Source of the DNA: Streptomyces sp. NBC_00461
Lineage (GTDB): Bacteria > Actinomycetota > Actinomycetes > Streptomycetales > Streptomycetaceae
Direction: 5' to 3'
DNA length: 64,000 bases
Assembly (NCBI RefSeq): GCF_036013935.1
Contig: NZ_CP107902.1
Location: forward strand, 7,597,001 to 7,661,000
Numbering within the stretch: position 1 is the first letter of the stretch; every line of letters starts with the position of its first letter. Below, one piece after another: positions 1 through 10,836 of this stretch. Position numbers and translations under genes: made by a program. The notes under the pieces are model-generated. The model was not told the origin of the DNA. It did not search any database and saw nothing but the letters and a program-made list of their open reading frames with translations.

Positions 1-795
1 ACACGCGTCGCCCACACCGCCGCCCGCCTCGGGATCCCGCGCGAACTCGGCCCGTACGACACCCTGTACTGGCCGAGCCTGGGCCCCGCCGTCCACCGCA
101 TCCCGCCGCCCCGCATCGGCGATCTGGCAGCGGCCATCACCGAGGCGGCCGTCGAGTCGACCTGGTTCCACCCGCACCGGCACGGCACGGTGACGGCGGT
201 CGTCGAGGCACCCATGTGGGGGGTTGCGGCCGTGGAGGACGGCTCCCCGCCCGCCGACGCCGCCGCAGTGCTGCGCACGGTCAGCCACACGCTGCGCCAC
301 GACTCCCGGCTTCTTGAGGTGCTCCTCGCGCGGCTCAGGCCCCACCTCGCGCGTACGCCGGACGTGGCCGCACTGCTCGCCCCGGTGGACGACTATTTAC
401 TGGTCTGCCCCGGGCTCGCCGACGCGTGGGACCCCGACGTCGCCGTCGGGGCGCGCCCGCTCCCGCCGCTCAGCACCGCCCACCTGGCCGCCCTGCGCAT
501 CGCCGGGCGGCGGCTCGCGCTGCGGACCGCGGGGCTGCTGCACCAGCTCGTGACCGGCGCCGGCCGCGACCCGGCGGGCGTACTGCCCGACCTGGACCGC
601 CTCGTCGAGGAGTGGTGCGCCGACTACCGCGACGGCATGGGGGCGCGCTGGATACCGGTCGCCCGCCAGGTGGAGTACCAGTCGTGCGTGGTGCTCGCCG
701 CGTTCGAACTCGCCGGGCGGTACGCGCCCGCGTTGTCCCGTTCGAGTGAGCCGGACTGGGGTACCCAGGCCGTCGTGCCGATGCATCAGGAATGA
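1..795 (+). CDS. M14 zinc carboxypeptidase, C-terminal part (runs in from left edge)
   Basis: The frame is open from the first base, so the gene starts outside the window; a GTG at 190 is internal. The visible 264 residues align with the complete M14 protein encoded at 1226-2497: TWFHPHRHGTVTAVVEAPMW here matches TWYATHRYGGLTAVVEVPMW there, and both then carry the same roughly 170-residue helical tail. The Glu in TAVVEAPMW is the expected catalytic base of M14 peptidases; the HxxE and second His zinc ligands would lie upstream. A TTA leucine codon sits at 397-399, which in Streptomyces makes a gene a candidate for bldA control. The stop overlaps the ATG of the protease inhibitor gene by four bases, implying co-transcription. 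The substrate is unknown. Confidence 0.85.
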   Translation, partial: TRVAHTAARLGIPRELGPYDTLYWPSLGPAVHRIPPPRIGDLAAAITEAAVESTWFHPHRHGTVTAVVEAPMWGVAAVEDGSPPADAAAVLRTVSHTLRHDSRLLEVLLARLRPHLARTPDVAALLAPVDDYLLVCPGLADAWDPDVAVGARPLPPLSTAHLAALRIAGRRLALRTAGLLHQLVTGAGRDPAGVLPDLDRLVEEWCADYRDGMGARWIPVARQVEYQSCVVLAAFELAGRYAPALSRSSEPDWGTQAVVPMHQE

Positions 796-1208
796 CGATC
801 AGCACCACAGTGAAAGCGGTACGAGGCGGTCTGCTGGCGGCCGCCCTCCTCGTCGCCGGAGCGGCCCCCGCCCAGGCGACGGCCCGGCACTTCCCGCCGG
901 GCGACTGGCTCTACCTCACGGTCACCAAGGGCGACGCCCGCTCCGGCCCCAGCCACGGCACCCTGCTGATGTGCGACCCACCCGAGGGCCACACACGAGC
1001 TGCCGAGGCGTGCAGTGAACTGGCGGCGGTGGACGGCGACATCTCCCGGATCCCGGCCAAGGACCGCTACTGCTCGATGATCTACGCGCCGGTGACCGTC
1101 CACGCGCGCGGGCAGTGGAGCGGCCGGCAGGTCGACTACACCCAGACCTACTCCAGCACGTGCTTCATGGGCGCGCGGACGGGATCGGTCTTCGCACTGG
1201 ACGGCTGA
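792..1208 (+). CDS. Secreted subtilisin inhibitor-like (SSI family) protein
   Basis: The 138-residue product has an N-terminal signal peptide (hydrophobic LLAAALLVAG core, likely cut after AQA near residue 29) and a mature part of about 110 residues, the usual SSI size. Four cysteines (C61, C74, C94, C124) fit the two disulfides of the family. The reactive-loop region reads CSMIYAP, placing Met96 as P1 and Ile97 as P1', as in classical SSI (Met-Val). SSI proteins are extracellular tight-binding inhibitors of subtilisin-like serine proteases that regulate protease activity during development. The gene overlaps the upstream carboxypeptidase gene by ATGA, so peptidase and inhibitor are probably co-expressed. 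Family assignment is firm; the target protease is unknown. Confidence 0.88.
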   Translation: MTISTTVKAVRGGLLAAALLVAGAAPAQATARHFPPGDWLYLTVTKGDARSGPSHGTLLMCDPPEGHTRAAEACSELAAVDGDISRIPAKDRYCSMIYAPVTVHARGQWSGRQVDYTQTYSSTCFMGARTGSVFALDG

Positions 1209-1225
1209 TCCCCGGGATCACGCCG

Positions 1226-2497
1226 TCACGCCGCCCGGTCACGCGCACACAGCGCGGCCGTGACGACCGTACGGGACTGGTGCTCGACCTGGTGCTCCAA
1301 AGGCACCCAGCGTGCGCGGAAACGCCGCGCGAAGGAGTCGCTCCAGGTCGCCACGAGCCGCTCCAGACCCGGTGCCGCACGGTCGCCGTTCTCCCGCAGG
1401 ACCCGTAGCAGCATGGCCGCCGCCCGCAGCGGCAGGCGGCGGCCGAACGCGTCCACACTGCCGACGTACGCCATCGTGTTGTCGGCGGGAGGCGTGTGGA
1501 TCCAGTCCGCGGCCAGGCCCGGAACCAACTCCAGCGCCCACTTGGCGGCCCGCAGCAGCGGCCCCTCGACGCCCTCCAGACGCGGCAGCGCCTCGGCGAG
1601 CACCCGCTCCACCTCCAGCGCGTCCCGCAGCAGCCGGCGGGCCAGCCGTCGCATCGCCGCGGCCGGCGCGGGATGCGGAGCAGGGTCGTCCACCAGGTCG
1701 CTCGCCCACATCGGCACCTCGACCACCGCCGTCAGACCGCCGTAGCGGTGGGTGGCGTACCAGGTGCTGTGACGGGCGTCGTCGGGCATGCTCGGGTACG
1801 CGGCGCCCGCGCCGGCGGAGGGCATCACATGCACTCCGGGCCCGGACGCGGCCCAGCCGGCGGCGTCCGAGGCGCCCGTCTCCACCGGGATGTGCAGCTG
1901 CGCCGCGGACTTGGCGAACGGCTCGGCGAGACCGGGTACGTCCTTCGTCAACTGGACCCAGCTGCCGCCCAGATCCGTGCCGTGCAGGGTCACCTGGAGG
2001 TAGGGGCGCAGCTCGTCGATGACCCGGGTCAGCGCGCGCGTCTCGGGCGGCAGCAGGTGCGGCAGCAGGTGCGGCGGCAGCACGGACGGCGACCACTCCG
2101 GCTGCTCCTCGGCCGCGGGCCGGAAGAACCCGAGGTGGTAGTCGAAGAGGCTGCGCGGTGCCGGGGTGACGTGCAGGCTCGCCCCGTCGGGATCCGCGCA
2201 GAGCAGGAAGTGCCAGGACGTGCCCGCACGCAACGCCCGCTCGAACAGCACTCGTTCGGCGAGTGCGAGGAGGGTCGAGCCGCCGGTCGGCTCGTTGGCG
2301 TGGGCACCCGCGACGACCAGCACGGCACGCCGCGCATGGCCCACCGACAGCAGGTGCAGGGGCCTGCCCGCCCGGGACACGCCGACTTGCCGCAGTGTGC
2401 ACAGGCCCGGTCTATGGGCGGCCAACAACCCTGCGCACGAAACGAGTTGGGGCACGGTGGGGTAGCACAGCTGCGGCAGGAGACTCACCCCCGTCAC
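1226..2497 (-). CDS. M14 family zinc carboxypeptidase
   Basis: From the GTG at 2497 the product is 423 residues. It shows the M14 zinc motif HANE (His66, Glu69), a second zinc His in VTLHGTDLGG, and the catalytic-base Glu in TAVVEVPMW, followed by a C-terminal helical extension shared with the truncated paralogue at the left edge. No signal peptide is evident, so it is probably cytoplasmic. The frame is open upstream to a GTG at 2530, but that GTG falls inside a possible promoter spacer, and starting at 2497 leaves only eleven residues before the conserved YPTV block. It converges on the SSI gene with 17 bp between stops. M14 enzymes remove C-terminal residues from peptides or cell-wall peptides; the substrate is not determinable here. 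Confidence 0.85.
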   Translation of the reverse strand: MTGVSLLPQLCYPTVPQLVSCAGLLAAHRPGLCTLRQVGVSRAGRPLHLLSVGHARRAVLVVAGAHANEPTGGSTLLALAERVLFERALRAGTSWHFLLCADPDGASLHVTPAPRSLFDYHLGFFRPAAEEQPEWSPSVLPPHLLPHLLPPETRALTRVIDELRPYLQVTLHGTDLGGSWVQLTKDVPGLAEPFAKSAAQLHIPVETGASDAAGWAASGPGVHVMPSAGAGAAYPSMPDDARHSTWYATHRYGGLTAVVEVPMWASDLVDDPAPHPAPAAAMRRLARRLLRDALEVERVLAEALPRLEGVEGPLLRAAKWALELVPGLAADWIHTPPADNTMAYVGSVDAFGRRLPLRAAAMLLRVLRENGDRAAPGLERLVATWSDSFARRFRARWVPLEHQVEHQSRTVVTAALCARDRAA

Positions 2498-2520
2498 GTC
2501 CGCCCGGCTTGGCCCTCCGC

Positions 2521-2549
2521 AGTACGCCACGCTCTCTGTGACGTGTCAA
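2521..2549 (-). promoter_or_regulatory. Possible promoter of the M14 gene
   Basis: On the minus strand a perfect -35-like TTGACA (2549-2544) is followed after 17 bp by a weak -10-like CGTACT (2526-2521). If real it would exclude the GTG at 2530 as start. The -10 match is poor, so this is tentative. Confidence 0.3.
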
Positions 2550-2717
2550 GGACACCATGGGGGAGGCTCCCGGGGGCGCCCGGATGCATTTGCCGGCGGC
2601 AGCTGTGGGCGTTGCCGGCGGCCGGGGCGCGGACACCGCACTCACCGCTGATGCAGCGCATGCCCGGCGACCGCCGGAAAGCCCTCCACACCGCCTCCAG
2701 GGCGCCCTCTTCCCGCC

Positions 2718-5072
2718 CTACTCCGCGGCGACCCGCTCCAGCAGCACCACCGGCAGTCGTTCGAAAAGGTCCTCCACGCGCGCGTGCCCCGTGAACTCCC
2801 GCTCCGGAGACAGCACATCGGACCAGCGCCCGGGCGGCAGCGGAAGGCGCGTGTTCCGCCAGCCGCCCGCCTCCGCCAGCCGCAGCGACAGCCGTGTCAC
2901 CGCCGTGACGACCTCCCCGGACCGTACGAACGCCGCACAGTGGGCGGCCGCCGGGCCCTCGGCGGTCAGCGGCGCGTACGTCGCCGCGTCCCCGAAGGCG
3001 GCGGGCCGCCGCGCGCGAAGCCGGAGCGCCGCCGTGGTCACCGCGTCCTTGTCGCCTGGGTCCTCGGGCGGGAAGCGCACCGTCCGCCGGTTGTCCGGGT
3101 CCACCAGCGCCAGGTACTCGCCCTCGGTGCCCTGGTAGACGTCCGGCACGCCCGGCATCGTCAGGTGGACCAGGGCGGTGCCCAGCACGTTCGCCCGGAT
3201 GTGCTCCTCCAGCGCACTCCTCAGGGCGACCACGTGCTCGCCCGGCGTCCCGCACGGACCCGCCGCGACGAACGCCGCCACCGCCTTCTCGTAGGCGGGC
3301 TCCTGCTCCGTCCAGCTCGTGAACAGACCCGCCTCGCGGACATGCTTCAACAGAGCCTGCTGCACGCGCTCCTCGGCTGCCGCACCGAGACCGAACACCG
3401 TCTGCCAGGCCGCCCACGCCAGTTGCGCGTCCGGCACGCCCTCTCCCGCGCGCGTCACCTCCGCCAGTACGTCCGCCCAGCGCTGCGGGCACTCGGTGAG
3501 CACGGCCAGCGCCGCCCGTACGTCGGCGCTGCGCTTGGTGTCGTGCGTCGACACCACGGTCCCGGTCGCCGGCCAGTCGCGCTGCACGCGCGCGCAGTAG
3601 GCGTGAAAGTCCTCCGGGGACACCGCCGGGCTGCCCGGGTTGCCGCCCACCTCGGTCGCCGACAGCAGCGGCACATGGCGGTAGAACGCCGTGTCCTCCA
3701 CGGACTTGGCGCGCAGCGCCGACGCGGTCTGCGCGAACCGGGCCCGGAACTCCAGGAGGTCGGGCCCGGCACTGGCCCGCCCCAGCACCAGGTCGCGCAC
3801 CACGTCCACCGCACCGGCCTCCTCCGGTACGACGAAGGCGAGCCGGGCCTCGGCCGCGGCCTCCTCGGTGACCACGGATGCGGCGTCCGCGGAGGCGTAG
3901 GGCCGGTAGACGTCCAGGCGGACCAGCAGCTCCTGAAGCGCCGTGCGCAGCGCCCAGGGAGCACGGTCGCGCAGCGCGGGATCCGGTGAGGCGGCGCACA
4001 GTCTGTTCGTCACCCGGGTCAGCCGGTCGACCTCGGTGGCCAGCTCGTGCGTGAGCACCTTGTACGCCGCCCGCCGTACCGTCGCCGCCCAGTCGCCGCC
4101 CCGGTCCGCCTGCGGGGCCGCGAACCGCCGGTACTGGCCGAGGAGTTCACCGAATCCCGCAGGATCGGTGAAGAGCCCGTCGATGTGCCGCAGGGCGTCG
4201 TAGCCGGTGGTGCCCGCGACGGGCCACGAGGCCGGCAGGGGCTCGCCGTCCGACAGGATCTTCTCCACCACCGTCCAGCGGCCGTCCGTCGCCTCGTGCA
4301 GCCGCCTCAGGTACGCGTCCGGGTCGGCGAGCCCGTCGGGATGGTCGACGCGCAGCCCGTCGACCACGCCCTCGTGCAGCAGCTGAAGGACCTTCGCGTG
4401 TGTCGCCTCGAACACCTCCGGGTCCTCGACCCGCACCCCGATCAGCTCCGAGATGCTGAAGAAACGCCGGTAGTTGAGTTCCGTGCGGGCCAGCCGCCAC
4501 CACACCGGGCGGTACCACTGCGCGTCAAGGAGCTGAGGCAGCGGCAGCTCCCTGGTGCCCTCGCGCAACGGGAACACGTGGTCGTAGTAGCGCAGCACGT
4601 CACCGTCGACGCGCAGGTCGGCGATCACCGAGCCGAGCGGCCCTCCGAGCACCGGCAGCAGCATCTGGCCGCCCTGCGCCTCCCAGTCGACGTCGAACCA
4701 GCGCGCGTACGGCGACTTGGGGCCCTCCCGCAGCACCTCCCACAGGGCGTGGTTGTGGCGCGGGGCCATCGCCATGTGGTTCGGCACGATGTCCACCACC
4801 AGGCCCAGACCGTGCTCCCGCGCGGTGTGCGCCAGCGCGCGCAGCTCCTCCTCACCGCCCAGTTCCTCGCGTACGCGCGCGTGGTCCACGACGTCGTAGC
4901 CGTGCAGGGAGCCGGGCACGGCCTCCAGCACCGGCGACAGATGCAGATGCGAGACGCCGAGCGAGGCCAGGTACGGCACGGCCGCGGCCGCCGCTGCGAA
5001 CGGGAACGCCGGCTGCAGCTGCAGCCGGTAGGTGGCCGTGGGCACCACGGGGTCGACTCGCTCAGGTGTCAT
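2718..5072 (-). CDS. treY: Malto-oligosyltrehalose synthase TreY
   Basis: The 784-residue protein is a GH13-type alpha-amylase-fold enzyme of the length expected for TreY, which isomerises the reducing-end alpha-1,4 bond of maltodextrins to an alpha,alpha-1,1 bond, giving maltooligosyl trehalose. The start TATYRLQL with PYLASLGVSHLHLSPVLEA is characteristic of TreY. GH13 regions are visible in order: DIVPNHM, DGLRVDHPDGL (nucleophile Asp), the acid/base Glu in VVEKIL, and STHDTKRSADVRAAL. The C-terminal MPGVPDVYQGTE is also typical. treX lies upstream on the same strand beyond a 1.2 kb decayed stretch; treZ, needed to release trehalose, is not in the window. Confidence 0.95.
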   Translation of the reverse strand: MTPERVDPVVPTATYRLQLQPAFPFAAAAAAVPYLASLGVSHLHLSPVLEAVPGSLHGYDVVDHARVREELGGEEELRALAHTAREHGLGLVVDIVPNHMAMAPRHNHALWEVLREGPKSPYARWFDVDWEAQGGQMLLPVLGGPLGSVIADLRVDGDVLRYYDHVFPLREGTRELPLPQLLDAQWYRPVWWRLARTELNYRRFFSISELIGVRVEDPEVFEATHAKVLQLLHEGVVDGLRVDHPDGLADPDAYLRRLHEATDGRWTVVEKILSDGEPLPASWPVAGTTGYDALRHIDGLFTDPAGFGELLGQYRRFAAPQADRGGDWAATVRRAAYKVLTHELATEVDRLTRVTNRLCAASPDPALRDRAPWALRTALQELLVRLDVYRPYASADAASVVTEEAAAEARLAFVVPEEAGAVDVVRDLVLGRASAGPDLLEFRARFAQTASALRAKSVEDTAFYRHVPLLSATEVGGNPGSPAVSPEDFHAYCARVQRDWPATGTVVSTHDTKRSADVRAALAVLTECPQRWADVLAEVTRAGEGVPDAQLAWAAWQTVFGLGAAAEERVQQALLKHVREAGLFTSWTEQEPAYEKAVAAFVAAGPCGTPGEHVVALRSALEEHIRANVLGTALVHLTMPGVPDVYQGTEGEYLALVDPDNRRTVRFPPEDPGDKDAVTTAALRLRARRPAAFGDAATYAPLTAEGPAAAHCAAFVRSGEVVTAVTRLSLRLAEAGGWRNTRLPLPPGRWSDVLSPEREFTGHARVEDLFERLPVVLLERVAAE

Positions 5073-5770
5073 GCAAACCTACGTACCCGTCCTGGCGCCC
5101 TTCGTGTCATCGACCCCTCCACAAGTGCACGCGCGCGTGGCCGGCGTCGAGCGACGGGGATCACGGGGCACATGGGGCGCACGAACAAGGACGTCATACG
5201 TCATCGCGCCGACCGGGCCGCTGCTGCCGACGGCCACGATCCAGTTCGGGCGTGTGCCGCTCGTCGCCCGCACGAGTGTCTCGCCGACGGCCGCGGGCCT
5301 CACCGGCGGGGCACTCACGCCCGGACAGGTGAGCTTCGGCCCGCCGACCGGCAAGGCCGACGGAGGTCGTGCTCCTCTTCTCCCTCGCCTTCTCCCTCGC
5401 CGACGGCGTCGCGATCGCCGCGCCAGGTGGCCGGCGTGCTCGCCGGACCGCCCACCGGGCTGCCCGCGCTCGTCGGCGAGCGCGGCCGTACCGCTGATCG
5501 GCCCCCGGGCCGCGCCCGCCCGGCAACGCCGGCCCGCCGGCGCTCAGGCCCCCAGCCCACGGTCGGCGCGACCCTCTCCTTCGGAAGCACCCTCGACGAG
5601 ATCTCCCTCGCCAGGGACCGGCACTGGTCGACCTGGCCGCCGTACTCACACATCCCGCGTACGCCCTGGCCGCCACCGCCCTCCTGGCGGCCGTCTGCGT
5701 CACGGGTTTCGCCCTGCACCCGACGACGGGCGCGACCCGGCCCGGCACCCGGCCCGGAACACCACACGTC
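5073..5770. other. Gap without intact gene; possible decayed membrane-protein gene
   Basis: No convincing intact gene lies here. Broken plus-strand frames contain two short hydrophobic stretches: VLLFSLAFSLADGVAIAA near 5369-5422 and AYALAATALLAAVCVTGFAL near 5658-5717. They sit between frameshifted, low-complexity Arg/Pro-rich translations. This looks like the eroded remains of a multi-spanning transporter, perhaps of the major facilitator type, but the match is too weak to name. Long open frames on both strands here are the usual by-product of very high GC content. Confidence 0.3.
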
Positions 5771-6302
5771 GGCGGGCCAGGCTCTCGCGGCCGCCGCCAC
5801 CGGCTCCCCGGCCGAGTTCTACGGCCCGCGGCCACCTTCGGCGCGGCGAGTCCGGCCGCCGTACTCGCCTGCGCGACGCCGGCGAGGGCGCGCCCGGCCT
5901 CGTACCCCGGGCTCGCCGAAACGGCTTTCCACGCGCGTGCCCGGCCTCGTCGGCGGGCCAGGGTCTCGTGGTTGCCGTCACCGGCCGACTGGCCGGGTCG
6001 TACCGCCCCCGTGGCCGTCTCCACGGCGGCGAGTCTGGCCGGGCACTCGCCTGCGGCGATCGCGGCCGCGGCGTGCCCGGCTTTGTATCCCGGGGCTCGC
6101 CGAAACGGCTTTCCACGCGCGTGCCCGGCCTCGTCGGCGGGCCAGGGTCTCGTGGTTGCCGTCACCGGCCGACTGGCCGGGTCGTACCGCCCCCGTGGCC
6201 GTCTCCGCGGCGGCGAGGCTGGCCGCCGTACTCGCCTGCGCGACGCCGGCGAGGGCGTGCCCGGCCTCGTACCCCGGGCTCACCGAAACGGTCCTCCACG
6301 CG
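5771..6302. repeat. Imperfect tandem repeat, about 2.9 copies of a ~184-bp unit
   Basis: The landmark GGCGGGCCAG recurs at 5771, 5952 and 6136, and the landmark GCTCGCCGAAACGG (last copy GCTCACCGAAACGG) at 5911, 6095 and 6278, giving periods of 181-184 bp. Copies 2 and 3 are essentially identical over their first ~70 bp. Copies 1 and 3 instead share the ACTCGCCTGCGCGACGCCGG block in their second half, so the array is a mosaic suggestive of gene conversion or unequal crossing-over. Each unit ends in a sequence resembling the left arm of the adjoining 60-bp palindrome. No coding function is evident. Confidence 0.85.
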
Positions 6303-6332
6303 CGCGTGGAGGACCGTTTCGGTGAGCCCGGG
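6273..6332. terminator. Perfect 60-bp palindrome just after treX stop
   Basis: Two 30-base arms (6273-6302 and 6303-6332) are exact reverse complements with no loop bases between them, beginning and ending with CCCGGG. The palindrome begins 6 bp beyond the treX stop codon, so it would form a very stable hairpin at the end of the treX transcript. It has no U-tract, as is common for terminators in high-GC actinomycetes. The left arm is also the end of the third tandem-repeat unit, suggesting the palindrome arose by inverted duplication of a repeat end. Confidence 0.8.
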
Positions 6333-6338
6333 CAGGGT

Positions 6339-8468
<2,130 letters not shown>

Positions 8469-8645
8469 GGACACGACTCTTTCAGGTGGGACGCGCCGTC
8501 GGGGGCGCCTTCGCGTCGAGTGTCCCCGAAAGTGATGGAACCACCTATGACTTACGTCCCTCTTACCGATCGACCAGGCATACGCGGTATGCCGAAACCA
8601 CTGGGGCAGACACGTACTCCCGGGATGAAGGGGAGTGGGGGAAAT

Positions 8646-9461
8646 GTGCGCAAGATAGTGCACCGCCATCTGGGCAAGGTGGTGGCCGGAGCGGCCATAG
8701 CGGTGGCCGGGACCGCCGTGATGGTCGGCATCACCCTGCCGGGGACGGCGGGGGCCGGCGAGTCGGGAGGCGGCAGCGCCGGGACTCGGGCGGCGCAGGA
8801 GGCGGGACAGGGGCAGGACGGCGCGGTCCCGGCCGGTGTGGTCGAGCAGGCGCCCGCCGAGGGCGACAAGGGCAAGGGCAACGACCCGCTCACCGACGAC
8901 GAGACCAAGCGGGCCGAGCAGATCGCCGCCAGCCGTCAGCTGCTCAACTCCGCCGAGAACGTCGAGGGCGAGCGCGGGCCGCAGCGGCTCACGGTCGACA
9001 TCGCCGACCCGGAGAACGACGAGGTGGACGACCCGAACGCGCCCCGTCGCGCCGACGTGACGTTCTACGACTACAAGAACGACACCCTCGTCACCAAGAC
9101 GGTCAACCTGGACACCGGAAAGGTCGAGGAGACCGGCACGCAGCACGGCGTCCAGCCGCCGCTGAGCCGCGCCGAGAACGCCGAGGCCGCCAAGATCCTG
9201 ATCGCCGACCCGCTCGGCGCCGGACTCAAGGCGGACTACAAGGACGCCACCGGCAAGGAGCTCACCTCGCCGGACCAGCTGCTGCTCAACGGCGCCGTGT
9301 ACCGGGCCACGCCGGGCGCCCAGCCCGCCGTACTGGACAAGTGCGGTGAGCACCGGTGCGTGCGGCTGTTTCCGAAGGTCGTCAACGGGCCGTGGATCGA
9401 CGCCAGGTCGCTGATCGTCGACCTCAGTGCGGGCAAGGTCGCCAAGCTCGCCCGACGCTGA
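8646..9461 (+). CDS. Secreted copper-amine-oxidase N2/N3-domain protein (split oxidase, part 1)
   Basis: From the GTG at 8646 (preceded by GGGGGA) the product is 271 residues, with a basic start, a hydrophobic stretch (VVAGAAIAVAGTAVMVGITL) and a signal-type end near residue 37. The mature part resembles the small N-terminal domains of copper amine oxidases: DPLTDDE opens an N2-like region, then RRADVTFYDYKNDTLVTKTV, then VNLDTGKVEETG...GVQPPLS with an AENAEAAKILIADP helix, the usual N3 signature. No catalytic domain follows; the next gene, 55 bp downstream, encodes only that domain. An ATG at 8625 is an alternative start. The match is by eye and would need a profile search to confirm. Confidence 0.65.
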   Translation: MRKIVHRHLGKVVAGAAIAVAGTAVMVGITLPGTAGAGESGGGSAGTRAAQEAGQGQDGAVPAGVVEQAPAEGDKGKGNDPLTDDETKRAEQIAASRQLLNSAENVEGERGPQRLTVDIADPENDEVDDPNAPRRADVTFYDYKNDTLVTKTVNLDTGKVEETGTQHGVQPPLSRAENAEAAKILIADPLGAGLKADYKDATGKELTSPDQLLLNGAVYRATPGAQPAVLDKCGEHRCVRLFPKVVNGPWIDARSLIVDLSAGKVAKLARR

Positions 9462-9516
9462 GCCCGCCTCCGTTCACTTTTCCCACTTGCTCCTCCTGTA
9501 AGGGAGTCACGTCTTC

Positions 9517-10836
9517 ATGCGCGTCATCAGAATGAGCCGTGCCCGCACCCGGACGGCCGTGGGCCTGTCCGTGGCCGCGCTGGCCGCAGGCGCGGTGACC
9601 GGTGCCGGGCCGGCCGCCGCCCAGCCGAAGGCCGCCGCAGCCCCCGCCGCCGACTGCAGCGCCGCCTACAAGATCGAGCAGAAGCTGTCCAGCGGTACGA
9701 CCTGGCGGATGTGCTGGCGCTACGACAGCAAGGCCGGACTCGTCCTCGACAACGTGTCCTACCAGCCCAAGGGCGAGACCACGCCGATCAAGGTGCTCAA
9801 CAGCGCCCGGCTCGCCCAGATCGACGTTCCCTACGACGACGGCAGCGTCGAGTACGACGACCTCACCGGCTTCGGCTTCGCCCAGGGCCTGATGAACCTG
9901 GCGCCCGGCGAGTGCCCCGGCGGCACCATCAAGACCGTCAAGGTGCCGGACGCCTGGGACCCGTCGCAGGCCAACGTCAAGGGCCTGTGCACCACCACCC
10001 GCGCCCGCGGCCACGCCTACCGCATGCAGGGCAACAGCGCCAACCAGGTCTACCAGGCCCAGGGCAAGGACCTTCTCGTCTACACGGTCAACCAGGTCGG
10101 CTGGTACGAGTACATGACCGAGTGGCGCTTCCAGGACGACGGCACGATCAACATGAACGTCGGTGCCACCGGCAGCCTCTCCTACGAGGACTACGACGCC
10201 GGCGACGGCCGCGGCTGGCCCATCGGCAAGGGCGCCACCGCCTCCGCCACCAGCCACACCCACAACGTCTTCTGGCGCCTGGACTTCGGCCTCGACGGCT
10301 CCTCCAAGACGAAGGTCGAGCAGTACGACTCGAAGGTCACGGCGCCGGCCCGCGGCCAGGAGGCCCCGAGCGCCAAGACCACCCGCACCAAGGTCACCAA
10401 GGAACTCGCCGGCGACTACCAGACCTACCGCTGGTGGCGGATGGTCAGCGCGACCGGCAAGAACAAGGACGGGCACGCCCGCTCGTACGAGATCGTCCCC
10501 GGCACCACCACCAAGTACCCGGGGCGTCCCTTCACCAAGCACGACCTGTACTTCACCGAGTACAACAAGTGCGAGCAGTTCGCCAGCAACAACACCGGCA
10601 ACTGCCCTGCCGCATCGGGCAAGTCCGTCGACAGGTGGGTGAACGGCCAAACCCTCTCCCACCCGATCCTCTGGATGAACGTGGGCTTCCACCACATAGC
10701 GCGGGACGAGGACCAGCAGCCCATGCCGGTCCACTGGCAGGGCTTCTCCATCGCCCCGAGGGACGTCACCGCTATGAATCCGCTCACTCCGGACGCCCTC
10801 GCGTCCCAGAACGGCCACTGGGAGCCGCGTAGTTGA
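9517..10836 (+). CDS. Secreted copper amine oxidase-like catalytic domain (split oxidase, part 2)
   Basis: The 439-residue product has a signal peptide (cut near AAAQP, residue 36), then a single region resembling the catalytic domain of copper amine oxidases. The cofactor region reads VGWYEYMTEWRFQDDGTI, aligning with the family's VGNYDY...W...DGTI: Tyr197 is at the position converted to topaquinone, but the preceding Asn is Trp196. Copper ligands are kept as HTH (His247, His249) and a third His in GFHHIARDEDQQPMP (His393). An Asp in the VEYDDLTGFG region could be the catalytic base. The N2/N3 domains are on the separate upstream gene, spaced 55 bp, so the two proteins may assemble outside the cell. 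Whether it is catalytic with the Asn-to-Trp change is open. Confidence 0.75.
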   Translation: MRVIRMSRARTRTAVGLSVAALAAGAVTGAGPAAAQPKAAAAPAADCSAAYKIEQKLSSGTTWRMCWRYDSKAGLVLDNVSYQPKGETTPIKVLNSARLAQIDVPYDDGSVEYDDLTGFGFAQGLMNLAPGECPGGTIKTVKVPDAWDPSQANVKGLCTTTRARGHAYRMQGNSANQVYQAQGKDLLVYTVNQVGWYEYMTEWRFQDDGTINMNVGATGSLSYEDYDAGDGRGWPIGKGATASATSHTHNVFWRLDFGLDGSSKTKVEQYDSKVTAPARGQEAPSAKTTRTKVTKELAGDYQTYRWWRMVSATGKNKDGHARSYEIVPGTTTKYPGRPFTKHDLYFTEYNKCEQFASNNTGNCPAASGKSVDRWVNGQTLSHPILWMNVGFHHIARDEDQQPMPVHWQGFSIAPRDVTAMNPLTPDALASQNGHWEPRS

